A stretch of DNA of 64,000 bases from Limosilactobacillus pontis DSM 8475 (GTDB taxonomy: Bacteria; Bacillota; Bacilli; Lactobacillales; Lactobacillaceae). Under the pieces are notes generated by a model. The model was not told the DNA's origin, made no database searches, and was given only the letters and a program-made list of their open reading frames with translations. The position numbers were made by a program, and so were the translations under genes. The stretch spans positions 137,807-201,806 of the forward strand of contig NZ_AZGO01000065.1 of NCBI RefSeq assembly GCF_001435345.1, given 5' to 3'. Of this stretch, positions 18,631 to 27,503 are shown piece after piece (position 1 is the first letter of the stretch; each line of letters opens with the position of its first letter).

Positions 18631-19878
18631 ATGGTGAATGAAAAGTATGATGGTTTATTATCCCGATTCTTGAAGTACGTCAAGACCGAGACCCGGTCGA
18701 ACCCAGCGTCCGATACGGTGCCGTCCGACCCCAAGGAGATGGCGTTCTTAAATGAACTGGCAGGGGAATTGAAGGAGATTGGCCTGGATGATGTCCACAT
18801 CAACCAGCAGAGTTCCTACCTGATGGCCACGATTCCGAGCAACATTGATTACCCGGTCCCGACGATCGGCCTGATCGCTCACGTTGACACGGCGGACTTC
18901 AACGCCCACAACGTCAGTCCCCAAATTGTTGAAGACTACGATGGGCACGCCGTTATCAAACTCGGTGACGGTGAGTACCAGCTCGACCCGGCAGATTTCC
19001 CGTCTTTGAAGAAGTACGCGGGCGACACCCTGATCACCACTGACGGGACAACCCTGCTCGGTGCCGATGATAAGTCTGGAGTGGCTGAGATCGTGACGAT
19101 GGCCGCCTATCTGATGAAACATCCGGAGATCAAGCATGGCCAGATCAAGATCGGCCTGGGTCCCGACGAGGAGATTGGGACCGGGGCGGACCACTTTGAC
19201 GTGGTGGACTTTGGCGCCGACTTTGCCTACACGGTTGACGGTGGCCCCCTCGGTGAGCTCGAGTACGAGACCTTCAATGCTTCTCAGGCGGAGATTGCAA
19301 TCAAGGGGAACGATGTCCACACCGGGGTCGCCAAGGGGACAATGGTCAATGCCATCCAGGTAGCGATCGACCTCCACAACAGCTTGCCAGCCCACGAACG
19401 GGCAGAACGAACGGATGGCCGGCAGGGCTTCTTCCACCTCTACAAGTTTGATGGGACGGTGGATCATGCCGAGATGGTTTACCTGATCCGGGACCACGAC
19501 AAGCAGACCTTCACCGAACGCAAACACCTGTTGGAGCGGGTTGTGGCCGGCCTCAACGACGAACTGGGGGAAGAGCGGGTCACAATGAAGCTCTACGACC
19601 AGTACTACAACCTGAAGGATGCCTTGAAGGATCACATGGATGTGGTGAAGATCGCCAAGCAGGCCATGGAAAACCTGGGGATCAAGCCCGACATCTACCC
19701 GGTCCGGGGTGGTACGGACGGGTCGACGATCTCTTACATGGGGTTGCCGACACCGAACCTCTTTGCTGGGGGCGAAAACATGCATAGCCGTTTCGAGTAT
19801 GTTTCCCTCCAGACGATGGAAAGGGCCTTAGACACCCTCCTGGAGATCAACCGGCTGAACGTTGAAGAAAATAAGTAA
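18631..19878 (+). CDS. pepT: peptidase T (tripeptide aminopeptidase)
   Basis: Cytoplasmic M20B zinc tripeptidase releasing the N-terminal amino acid of tripeptides, part of peptide use in lactic acid bacteria. 415 residues, standard length. Zinc ligands sit in [46 protein letters not shown] and MHSRFEY. The AAAGGAG site and ATG at 18631 are well spaced. It may be read from the trmK promoter but ends in its own terminator. Confidence 0.97.
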   Translation: MVNEKYDGLLSRFLKYVKTETRSNPASDTVPSDPKEMAFLNELAGELKEIGLDDVHINQQSSYLMATIPSNIDYPVPTIGLIAHVDTADFNAHNVSPQIVEDYDGHAVIKLGDGEYQLDPADFPSLKKYAGDTLITTDGTTLLGADDKSGVAEIVTMAAYLMKHPEIKHGQIKIGLGPDEEIGTGADHFDVVDFGADFAYTVDGGPLGELEYETFNASQAEIAIKGNDVHTGVAKGTMVNAIQVAIDLHNSLPAHERAERTDGRQGFFHLYKFDGTVDHAEMVYLIRDHDKQTFTERKHLLERVVAGLNDELGEERVTMKLYDQYYNLKDALKDHMDVVKIAKQAMENLGIKPDIYPVRGGTDGSTISYMGLPTPNLFAGGENMHSRFEYVSLQTMERALDTLLEINRLNVEENK

Positions 19879-19887
19879 TTGAACAAG

Positions 19888-19921
19888 AAAAGGATCAGCG
19901 AAACCAATCGCTGATCCTTTT
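19888..19921. terminator. bidirectional terminator pepT / small membrane gene
   Basis: A perfect 14-base stem AAAAGGATCAGCGA / TCGCTGATCCTTTT with a 6-base loop lies between converging genes. Confidence 0.92.
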
Positions 19922-19942
19922 TGCGTTACTAATGAAATTCGA

Positions 19943-20146
19943 TTACTTATTGTCCTTAGCTGGGTTGGCACTCTCGGTGATGGCCGTCACTGCATTGACA
20001 GCGATCAGGGCCATGACAACGGCCAGGATCCCAACCATCGTGTAGTCAGGTGTCATGCCTTCGAGCTGACCGGTGATGTAGGCTAAAACCTCACCGAGGA
20101 TCAGTGCCCAGATCCCGGCCATGATGTTCCGTGATAATACGTTCAT
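19943..20146 (-). CDS. small membrane protein, DUF2929-like
   Basis: A 67-residue protein with two hydrophobic segments (IMAGIWALILGEVLAYI and YTMVGILAVVMALIAVNAVTAI) and a short charged tail. Composition and layout resemble DUF2929/YjzD-type small membrane proteins often found beside dnaE in lactobacilli; that link is from memory and only moderately sure. The start at 20146 is chosen because GAGGGG lies nine bases upstream; two earlier in-frame ATGs do not have a spaced site. Function unknown. Confidence 0.75.
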   Translation of the reverse strand: MNVLSRNIMAGIWALILGEVLAYITGQLEGMTPDYTMVGILAVVMALIAVNAVTAITESANPAKDNK

Positions 20147-20255
20147 GTAAGTCATCCCCTCTTTATAACTCCTTAATTTTAGCACAAAGGAAGGAGGACG
20201 GGAAAGGGGTAAACCAATTTAAGTGTTTCACTGCGGCCGGTCCGCCCAGATTTGG

Positions 20256-20261
20256 TATAAT
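20256..20261 (+). promoter_or_regulatory. -10 box of dnaE
   Basis: TATAAT in the context TTTGGTATAAT lies 30 bases before the dnaE start. The matching -35 region is weak. Confidence 0.55.
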
Positions 20262-20290
20262 CAACCTAGATGTGAAAGGAGGAGAGTGTC

Positions 20291-23200
20291 TTGGCTTTTA
20301 CGCCACTTGATGTGCAGAGTTCATTCAGCCTGTTGCAGGGTCCCATCCGAATCCCGGACCTGGTAAAGGCGGCTAAGGAGCGGGGGTACACGGCTCTGGC
20401 CCTGACCGATGAGAACATCCTCTACGGGGTGGTCGATTTTTATAATGCCGCGCGAGAAGCGGGAATCAAGCCACTGCTGGGGATGAAGATGCGCCTGGCC
20501 CTGGGGACGGAGACGGGAGCCAGCCTGATGGTGACCTTCCTGGCCCGCAACCGCCAGGGCTATCGGCACCTGATGGACCTCTCCACTCGTCACCAGACGA
20601 CGCCGCATGACCAGCTGCCATTGACCGTTGACCAGGTTGCCGACCTGCTGGGTGACCTCTTCGTCATCGTTCCCCCGCAGACTGGCATGTTTACGCCGGC
20701 CCTCCAGCCGGCAAAGTTTCTGGCCCGGCTTGCGGAGCTGACTGACCCTGATGGCCTCTTGATCGGGGTCAACCCGGACCTGGATGCGGTTCACCGGGAA
20801 ACCCTTAGGGACCTGACGTCTAGTCAGGGACTGGCGCTGGTGGGCAGTCGACCGGTAGAGTACCTGGACCCGACCGACCAGTTTGCCACGAAGGTGCTGC
20901 AGGCGATCCGGTCCGGTGGCCAGCTTGAAAACGTCGCCGCCCAGGCCCGGGAACGGGGGGCGCATTACCTGCGGACTGCCAATCAAGAAGTTGCGGCCTA
21001 TTCTGTGGCGGGGTTGGGCCAGGCCGCGGCACAAACGGCCCGCCTGGCTGACCAATGTAACGTTGAGCTGGAGTTCAAGGCCCCGGTCCTGCCGCACTTT
21101 GTCACCCCGGACTCTCAGAGTTCCAAGGACTTCCTGCGGGCCCTCTGTGAACGGGGACTGGCCAAGCGACCGGTTGCCCAGGGACTTTCTAAGCAGGATT
21201 ACCAGGCCCGGCTTGACCACGAGCTCAGCGTGATCCACCAGATGGGCTTTGACGACTACTTCCTGATTGTCTGGGACGTCATGAACTTTACCCACCGACA
21301 GCACATTACAACCGACCCGGGACGGGGGTCCGCGGCCGGCTCACTGGTCGCCTATGCTCTGGCGATTACCGAGGTGGATCCCTTGGCCTACCACCTGCTC
21401 TTTGAACGCTTCCTTAACCCGGAACGGGCCCAGATGCCCGACATTGACCTGGATATCCCGGATAACCGGCGGGGGGAGGTCCTCCAATACGTCCACGATA
21501 AGTATGGCCACCAACACGTTGGCCAGATCATCACCTTTGGCACCCTGGGGGCTAAGCAGGTCCTCCGTGACGTCAGCCGGGTCTTCAATTGGCCACGCTA
21601 CGACGTCAACGAACTGCTGAGTACCCTGCCGGCCAGTCATAGCCTGACCCTGGCCAGTGCCTTGCGTGATTCCCAGCGCCTCCGCAACTTCATTGATGAC
21701 CACCAGGATGCTAAACTGCTGATGACGGTGGCCCAGAAACTCGAGGGCCTGCCCCGGCACTACTCGACCCACGCGGCGGGGGTCGTCCTGTCCGAGCAGC
21801 CCCTCCATGAGATCGTCCCCCTCCAGGATGGGGGCGAGGGACTGCTGATGGCCCAGTTCACCAAGGGAACGGTTGAGGCCCTGGGGCTATTGAAGATGGA
21901 CTTCTTGGGCCTGAAGAACCTCTCAATCCTGGCCCACACCCTTCAGCTGGTACACCAGGATCACCCGGACTTTGACCTGGGACAGATTTCCTATGAGGAT
22001 CCGGCGACCCTCCAGCTCTTCCAACGGGGGCAGACCGACGGCGTCTTCCAGTTCGAGTCGAGCGGGATCCGCAACGTCTTAGTCAGCCTCCATCCCGATC
22101 AATTTGAGGACATCATCGCCGTCAACGCCCTCTACCGGCCGGGCCCACTGGAAAACATCAGCCACTTCATTGCCCGGAAGCACGGTCAGGAGGAGTACGC
22201 GATTCCCGACCCGGCCCTGCACGCGATTCTCGGCCCAACCTACGGCATCCTGGTCTACCAGGAACAGGTTATGCAGCTGGCGTCGGCAATGGCCGGCTTC
22301 ACCCTAGGCGAGGCCGACCTGCTCCGGCGGGCGATGAGCAAGAAGAAGGCCAACGTGATGGCCGGAATGCGGGATAAGTTCCTCGCCGGGGCGGTCGCCA
22401 ACGGTTTCACCAGTCAGCGGGCCCAGCAGGTCTTCGACTACATCGACCAGTTTGCCAACTACGGCTTCAACCGGTCGCACGCGGTTGCCTACTCGATGCT
22501 GGCTTTCCAGCTGGCCTACCTGAAGTGTCATTACCCCAACGCCTTCTACACGGCCTTGATGGGGGCGGAGACCAACCTGACCAAGCTTCGTCAGCACGTC
22601 GCCAACGCCCGTAAGCTTGGCGTGACTGTTTCGGGACCGCGGATTAACGTCAGTGTGGAATCCTTCACCCTCCACGATGGGCGGATCTACTTTGGCCTGG
22701 CCGACATCAAGGGGGTCCGGCGTGACTTTATCGCTGCCATCATCGAGGAACGGACTAAGCGCCCCTATCAGGACCTCCGTGACTTTGTCAACCGCCTGGA
22801 CGATCGCTGGAAGAAGCCGGAACTGATCGAACCCCTGATCTATGCCGGGGCATTTGACCAGCTTGGTTACAACCGGGCGGAGATGATTGCCGCCCTGCCA
22901 GAGCTGGTCTCCGGGATCGACCAGCTCCTCAGCAGCTTCCAGGACGACCCCAGTCTCCAGTCAACGATCACCAGGCGCGCAGAGTTTCCCCTGACGACCC
23001 GCCTATTGAAGGAGAACGAGTACCTAGGTGTCTACCTGTCCGGGCACCCGGTTGGCCAGTACCGGCGGCTGGCAACGGCCCTGCGTACTCAGACGATTGA
23101 CCGCCTGCAGCCGGGGAAGGAGGCAACCATCCTCCTCTTCGTCAACCACGTTAAGACGATCTACACCAAACGGGACCACCGCCCAATGGCCTTTGTTTCC

Positions 23201-23629
23201 GGGTCCGATCAGACCGGGACCATCGACGTGACCGTCTTCCCCAAGCAGTACCAGCGCTTTGCCGACTTGCTGGTCGATAACCAGGTCCTGGTGATCCGCG
23301 GTCGGGTTGAGGTCCGTGCCGGGCGGGGGACCCAGCTTTTGGCCGACCGGATTCAGGATGCCCGAACCCTGCAGGGACAGTTGGCGCCTAACCAACGCTG
23401 GGTGATCCGGGTCTTCCCCGACCGGGCCAATCGACAAACGATGGTGGCCTTAAACGAACTGATGCATGCCCACCACGGCAATATCCCGGTCCTGCTCTAT
23501 TATCCCGAAACGGGTGCCAGGCACCGCCAACCGCAAAGCAAGTGGCTGGATCGAAAGTCCACGACCGGGGCCGCCTTGAAGCAGTTGTTCGGGGACGGTA
23601 ACGTGGTTCTGCAGACCCTGAAAAATTAA
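20291..23629 (+). CDS. dnaE: DNA polymerase III alpha subunit DnaE
   Basis: Replicative C-family polymerase, 1112 residues, similar to Gram-positive DnaE, which extends primers and works beside PolC. The order is an N-terminal PHP domain (1-~200), palm and fingers (catalytic acids in PDIDLDIPD, about residue 385), helix-hairpin-helix and a C-terminal OB fold. The PHP domain has lost its metal ligands (DVQSS in place of an HxH motif; TDEN in place of TDHG), so it should be structural rather than a nuclease. Start is TTG 20291 with an AAAGGAGGAG site; no ATG fits. Confidence 0.97.
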   Translation: MAFTPLDVQSSFSLLQGPIRIPDLVKAAKERGYTALALTDENILYGVVDFYNAAREAGIKPLLGMKMRLALGTETGASLMVTFLARNRQGYRHLMDLSTRHQTTPHDQLPLTVDQVADLLGDLFVIVPPQTGMFTPALQPAKFLARLAELTDPDGLLIGVNPDLDAVHRETLRDLTSSQGLALVGSRPVEYLDPTDQFATKVLQAIRSGGQLENVAAQARERGAHYLRTANQEVAAYSVAGLGQAAAQTARLADQCNVELEFKAPVLPHFVTPDSQSSKDFLRALCERGLAKRPVAQGLSKQDYQARLDHELSVIHQMGFDDYFLIVWDVMNFTHRQHITTDPGRGSAAGSLVAYALAITEVDPLAYHLLFERFLNPERAQMPDIDLDIPDNRRGEVLQYVHDKYGHQHVGQIITFGTLGAKQVLRDVSRVFNWPRYDVNELLSTLPASHSLTLASALRDSQRLRNFIDDHQDAKLLMTVAQKLEGLPRHYSTHAAGVVLSEQPLHEIVPLQDGGEGLLMAQFTKGTVEALGLLKMDFLGLKNLSILAHTLQLVHQDHPDFDLGQISYEDPATLQLFQRGQTDGVFQFESSGIRNVLVSLHPDQFEDIIAVNALYRPGPLENISHFIARKHGQEEYAIPDPALHAILGPTYGILVYQEQVMQLASAMAGFTLGEADLLRRAMSKKKANVMAGMRDKFLAGAVANGFTSQRAQQVFDYIDQFANYGFNRSHAVAYSMLAFQLAYLKCHYPNAFYTALMGAETNLTKLRQHVANARKLGVTVSGPRINVSVESFTLHDGRIYFGLADIKGVRRDFIAAIIEERTKRPYQDLRDFVNRLDDRWKKPELIEPLIYAGAFDQLGYNRAEMIAALPELVSGIDQLLSSFQDDPSLQSTITRRAEFPLTTRLLKENEYLGVYLSGHPVGQYRRLATALRTQTIDRLQPGKEATILLFVNHVKTIYTKRDHRPMAFVSGSDQTGTIDVTVFPKQYQRFADLLVDNQVLVIRGRVEVRAGRGTQLLADRIQDARTLQGQLAPNQRWVIRVFPDRANRQTMVALNELMHAHHGNIPVLLYYPETGARHRQPQSKWLDRKSTTGAALKQLFGDGNVVLQTLKN

Positions 23630-23660
23630 AGTCAGATGAGAATTCTGAATAATTTTACAG

Positions 23661-23674
23661 TGGTAGCGGTTTCT
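23661..23674 (+). promoter_or_regulatory. candidate cre (CcpA) site upstream of pyk
   Basis: TGGTAGCGGTTTCT matches the catabolite-responsive element consensus TGNAARCGNWWWCA at 12 of 14 positions. It lies about 125 bases before pyk, near the promoter region (TATTATACA at 23721-23729). In related bacteria CcpA activates pyk during sugar excess. Confidence 0.5.
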
Positions 23675-23798
23675 TGATAATTTCTGCACAAAAATTAAAG
23701 ACAGTGATTTTGAAAAGTGCTATTATACAAGTGTGCAAATGAGGGATGCAATTGGCAGACCGCAGTTGATGCATAAATGTAAAAGGAGAGATTCATTT

Positions 23799-25220
23799 AT
23801 GAAGAAAACCAAGATTGTAAGTACCCTTGGTCCTGCAAGTACTGATGTTGATACGATCGTTAAGCTGATCCAAGCGGGTGCAAACATTTTCCGCTTCAAC
23901 TTCTCACACGGTGACCACCCAGAACACTTGGGCCGGATGCAAAACGTTAAGAAGGCCGAAGAAATCACTGGTAAGCACGTTGGTATCATGCTTGATACTA
24001 AGGGTGCTGAAATTCGGACTACTGTTCAAAAGGACGGTAAGATCGAATACAACATTGGTGACAAGGTTCGTATTTCCATGGATGCTTCATTAGAAGGTAC
24101 CCACGACAAGATCGCCGTTACCTACCCAGGCCTGTACGACGACACGCATGTTGGTGGCCACGTTCTCTTTGACGATGGTCTGATTGACATGCTGATTGAC
24201 GAAAAGGACGAAGCAAACAAGGAACTGGTTTGCCACGTTCTGAACCACGGTGTTCTTGGCTCACGCAAGGGTGTTAACGCCCCAGGTGTTTCCATCAACC
24301 TGCCAGGGATCACGGAAAAGGACAGCAGTGACATTCGCTTCGGTCTTGACAACAAGATCAACTACATCTCTGCTTCATTCGCTCGGAAGGCCCAAGACGT
24401 TCTTGACATTCGTGAACTCCTCAAGGAAAAGAACATGGAAGACGTTCAAATCTTCCCTAAGATTGAATCTCAAGAAGGTATCGACAACTTCGAAGAAATC
24501 ATTGAAGTTTCCGATGGTCTGATGGTTCCTCGTGGTGACATGGGTGTTGAAATTCCAGCTGAAAATGTGCCGATCGTTCAAAAGCACATGATCAAGCGGT
24601 GCAACGAATTAGGTAAGCCAGTTATCACTGCTACCCAAATGCTGGACTCCATGCAAGAAAACCCACGCCCAACCCGTGCCGAAGTATCTGACGTTGCCAA
24701 CGCCGTCTTTGATGGGACCGACGCAACGATGCTGTCTGGTGAAAGTGCCAACGGTGACTACCCAGTTAAGTCCGTTGCCATGATGAACGCCATCGACATC
24801 AAGGCTGAAAACCACCTTTGGGAATTCGGTACTGAAACCTTCGATTGGGACAAGTCCGACGTTACCGAAACGATCGGTTCTGCCGTTGCCAACGCTGCCA
24901 AGGACTTAGACATCCACACCATCGTGGCCTACACTGCTTCTGGCTACACTGCTAAGATGATTTCTAAGTACCGTCCAAACGCCGACATCGTTGCCCTGAC
25001 GCCAAACGAACGGGTAGAACGGGGCCTCATGATCAACTGGGGTGTTCAACCTTACGTTGTTACTGAAATGAAGGATACCGACAAGATGTTTGACCTGGCT
25101 GCCGAAAAGGCGGTTGAACTCGGCTTCGCTAAGAAGGGTGACAAGATCATCATCGTGGCTGGTGTTCCTCTGGGTGTCCCAGGTGCCACTAACCTGATGC
25201 GGGTTAAGACGATTGACTAA
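23799..25220 (+). CDS. pyk: pyruvate kinase
   Basis: Pyruvate kinase converts PEP and ADP to pyruvate and ATP. From ATG 23799 (site AAAAGGAGAG) it is 473 residues, beginning KKTKIVSTLGPAS. The conserved IFRFNFSHGDH, MLDTKGAEIRT and the active-site signature IFPKIESQEG are present, as is ITATQMLDSM. It lacks the extra C-terminal PEP-utiliser domain found in some Bacillales and lactobacilli. An in-frame extension to 23733 is not supported. Codon use (GAA, CAA, GTT, GCT rich) differs sharply from neighbours, as expected for a very highly expressed glycolytic gene. No pfkA precedes it. Confidence 0.98.
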   Translation: MKKTKIVSTLGPASTDVDTIVKLIQAGANIFRFNFSHGDHPEHLGRMQNVKKAEEITGKHVGIMLDTKGAEIRTTVQKDGKIEYNIGDKVRISMDASLEGTHDKIAVTYPGLYDDTHVGGHVLFDDGLIDMLIDEKDEANKELVCHVLNHGVLGSRKGVNAPGVSINLPGITEKDSSDIRFGLDNKINYISASFARKAQDVLDIRELLKEKNMEDVQIFPKIESQEGIDNFEEIIEVSDGLMVPRGDMGVEIPAENVPIVQKHMIKRCNELGKPVITATQMLDSMQENPRPTRAEVSDVANAVFDGTDATMLSGESANGDYPVKSVAMMNAIDIKAENHLWEFGTETFDWDKSDVTETIGSAVANAAKDLDIHTIVAYTASGYTAKMISKYRPNADIVALTPNERVERGLMINWGVQPYVVTEMKDTDKMFDLAAEKAVELGFAKKGDKIIIVAGVPLGVPGATNLMRVKTID

Positions 25221-25243
25221 TCGTTATTAACATTAAACTTAAG

Positions 25244-25273
25244 AAGAGTGCGATTTCAGTCGTGCTCTTTTTG
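25244..25273 (+). terminator. pyk terminator
   Basis: AAGAGTGCGA (25244-25253) pairs with TCGTGCTCTT (25260-25269), followed by a T-run. Confidence 0.85.
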
Positions 25274-25357
25274 TTTGCCTGGAAGCTGGCCAAAGGCCGG
25301 TTTGCCGTGTAAAATGGTTCTAGTACGCAAATCAGAAGAGACAAGTGGGGGAAGAAA

Positions 25358-26239
25358 ATGAACTCGGCATTAGGAAGGGTCGTTTCGGCGGTGATGATCG
25401 ACGAGAACGACGACTATTATTTTGTACAGCCGGCCAGAAATGGCCAGACATACCGCCTGCTTAAGGCGGAGAGTCCCCAGTTCCTGCATATCGGTGGTCA
25501 GGTTCGGGGCTTTGTCTATGAAAATGAAGACCACCAGCTGCAGATGACCTGTCAGCACATCCCAACGGTCCAGGTAGACCACTACGACTTTGGGACGGTG
25601 GTCGGCGTTCGGCGCGACCTGGGGGTATTTGTTGACATCGGGCTGCCAAACAAGGACATCGTGGTTTCCCTCGATGACCTGCCGGAGCCTAAGCAGCTCT
25701 GGCCGCAACCGGGAGATCGGCTGATGATCGCCCTGACGGTGGATGATAAGAACCGGATCTGGGGCAAGCTGGCCGACGACGCGATCTTCAACACCATTTC
25801 AACCGCGCTGTCACCACGCCTGCAGAACCGGGATACTTACGCGACCGTCTACCGGTTGAAGATCAACGGGACCCACGTCTTGACGGACGGTTACCAGCTG
25901 GGCTTCATTCACCCTAGCGAACGGGACCAGGAGCCGCGGTTGGGTCAACGGGTCAAGACCCGGGTGATCGGGATCTCGTCACACAACAGCCTCAACCTCT
26001 CACTCAAGCCCCGGGCTTACCAGGCCATCGGCGAGGACGCCCAGATGCTATTGGCAATGCTGGGCCAGGACTTGCATCACCGCCTGCCCTACACCGACAA
26101 GAGCGATCCCCAACTGATCCGGTCGACTTTTGGGATTAGCAAGGGCCAGTTCAAGCGGGCGGTTGGCCACCTGCTCAAGCGGGGGCTGGTTAAGGAGGAG
26201 GATGGCCAGCTGATCCTCCTAGAGAAGAATGATCACTAA
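25358..26239 (+). CDS. cvfB: S1-like RNA-binding protein CvfB
   Basis: CvfB/YitL family cytoplasmic RNA-binding protein, 293 residues. In staphylococci it influences virulence gene expression. It consists of repeated S1-like beta-barrel segments (about 1-65, 70-135 with GVFVDIGLPNKDIVV, 145-215) and a C-terminal winged-helix region (STFGISKGQFKRAVGHLLKRG). A TAAAAT -10-like box lies about 45 bases upstream. Its stop overlaps the start of the next gene by one base (TAATG), so it heads the cvfB-xerD-ribT-scpAB-rluB cluster. Confidence 0.92.
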   Translation: MNSALGRVVSAVMIDENDDYYFVQPARNGQTYRLLKAESPQFLHIGGQVRGFVYENEDHQLQMTCQHIPTVQVDHYDFGTVVGVRRDLGVFVDIGLPNKDIVVSLDDLPEPKQLWPQPGDRLMIALTVDDKNRIWGKLADDAIFNTISTALSPRLQNRDTYATVYRLKINGTHVLTDGYQLGFIHPSERDQEPRLGQRVKTRVIGISSHNSLNLSLKPRAYQAIGEDAQMLLAMLGQDLHHRLPYTDKSDPQLIRSTFGISKGQFKRAVGHLLKRGLVKEEDGQLILLEKNDH

Positions 26240-27129
26240 TGACGGATGAGATAACGGCCTTTGTTGCGGTGCTCAGAGATGAGCGGGGACTGGCGGTGAA
26301 CACCTGCGCCAGCTACCGGCGGGATCTGGTGCGGGCGGCGGCCTTTTTCGAACGTCAGGGGATCACGGACTGGCAGGGAGTTGACCGCTATGCCGTGCTT
26401 GATTTCCTGACGGCCCAACAGGAAGGGGGGAAGTCGGTGGCGACCATCAACCGGCTGATTTCCAGCCTCCGTCAGTTCTTCCGCTACCTGGTCCGTCGGC
26501 AGTACCTGCAGGTCAACCCGATGGAGACGATTGACCACCGGCCAGCGGGCCCGACGACCCAACCACCGGTGGTTCTGGATGAGGATGAGGTTGAGCGTCT
26601 TCTGGCGGTTCCCAATACGACGACGCCATTGGGGATCCGTGACCGGGCCATCCTGGAGCTGCTTGACGCCACCGGAATGCGGGTGACCGAGTTGGCAACG
26701 TTACCGTTGGCCGCCCTCCACCTCGACATCAGGTTTGCCCAGCTTCAGGGCAGTGGTCAGCACGAGCGGATGGTGCCCCTGAGTCGGCCGGCGGTGCACT
26801 GGCTGCGGTGCTACCTAAAGTCGGTCCGGCCGGAATTAGTTGATGGCAAGCAGTCGGCGGTCTTTCTCAATGCTCACGGTCGACCGTTGAGCCGGCAGGG
26901 GATCTGGAAGAACTTCAAGCAGTGGGTCCAGGCGGCGGGAATCACCAAGCCGGTCGCCCCGCAGACCTTCCGCTACACCCTGGCGGTCCAGATGTTATCA
27001 CGGGGGGCTAGCGGTCAGGTGGTCCAGGAGATGCTGGGCTACACCGAGCTGCGGATGCTGCGCCCCTACCTGAAGGTCACCCCCCAGGATTTGACCCGGA
27101 CCTATGAGAAGTATCACCCGCGGGCCTAG
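26239..27129 (+). CDS. XerD-like tyrosine recombinase with altered catalytic residues
   Basis: 296-residue protein with the two-domain layout of XerC/XerD: SAM-like core-binding domain (about 1-85) and catalytic domain (about 110-290). The position upstream of ribT-scpAB matches xerD of lactobacilli. The first arginine (TGMRVTELATL), second arginine (QTFRYTL) and the terminal tyrosine (RPYLKV) remain. The usual GKGxK hairpin lysine reads GSGQH, the HxxR histidine is Gln, and LGH reads LGY. Three of the six catalytic positions therefore appear substituted, a situation resembling the XerD-like protein of streptococci next to scpA. It may be a structural or regulatory partner rather than an active recombinase, which is inference. 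Confidence 0.88.
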   Translation: MTDEITAFVAVLRDERGLAVNTCASYRRDLVRAAAFFERQGITDWQGVDRYAVLDFLTAQQEGGKSVATINRLISSLRQFFRYLVRRQYLQVNPMETIDHRPAGPTTQPPVVLDEDEVERLLAVPNTTTPLGIRDRAILELLDATGMRVTELATLPLAALHLDIRFAQLQGSGQHERMVPLSRPAVHWLRCYLKSVRPELVDGKQSAVFLNAHGRPLSRQGIWKNFKQWVQAAGITKPVAPQTFRYTLAVQMLSRGASGQVVQEMLGYTELRMLRPYLKVTPQDLTRTYEKYHPRA

Positions 27130-27146
27130 ATGAAGAAGGGAGTAAC

Positions 27147-27503
27147 ATGCTAGTACACTACCGAAAAGACTATCAGAAGATCGCGATGGGGTTGCTTTCC
27201 CTGCTCCCTGAGCTTCGGGATGAGCAGCGCTTTAATGACGAGCTCAACTGGGCACTTACGGCGGGGGATTCGGTCTACCTCTGGAAGGACCAGGAGGATA
27301 ACCACTTCATTGCGGTGGTTATCCTGAAGGTGGGAGACGATTACGTTCTCCTCCGCCGGCTCTCCTTTACCCCGAGCGAGCGGTCGGGCCATAATGTTTA
27401 CGCCCTCCTGACCGCCATTCATGAGCAGTATCCTGACCGGCGGCTGATGGGGACCCTGGACACGCAGCCACTGATCACGAGTTGGGGGAAGGCCAATGAG
27501 TGA
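27147..27503 (+). CDS. ribT: RibT-like GNAT acetyltransferase
   Basis: 118-residue protein matching RibT of Bacillus at its start (MLVHYRKDYQKIAMGLLSLLP) and in overall GNAT fold features. RibT is known as a gene of the riboflavin operon in Bacillus and of the scpAB neighbourhood in lactobacilli; its substrate is not known. It lies 17 bases after the XerD-like gene with AAGGGAG upstream, and overlaps scpA by 8 bases. The classical acetyl-CoA Q/RxxGxG/A loop is weak (SERSGHN), so activity is uncertain. Confidence 0.85.
   Translation: MLVHYRKDYQKIAMGLLSLLPELRDEQRFNDELNWALTAGDSVYLWKDQEDNHFIAVVILKVGDDYVLLRRLSFTPSERSGHNVYALLTAIHEQYPDRRLMGTLDTQPLITSWGKANE

Noticed and set aside
20321-21304. 327-codon minus-strand frame inside dnaE, and similar frames in dnaG, pepT and glyS
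   Set aside because: All are shadows of strongly conserved genes, lack ribosome sites and resemble no family.
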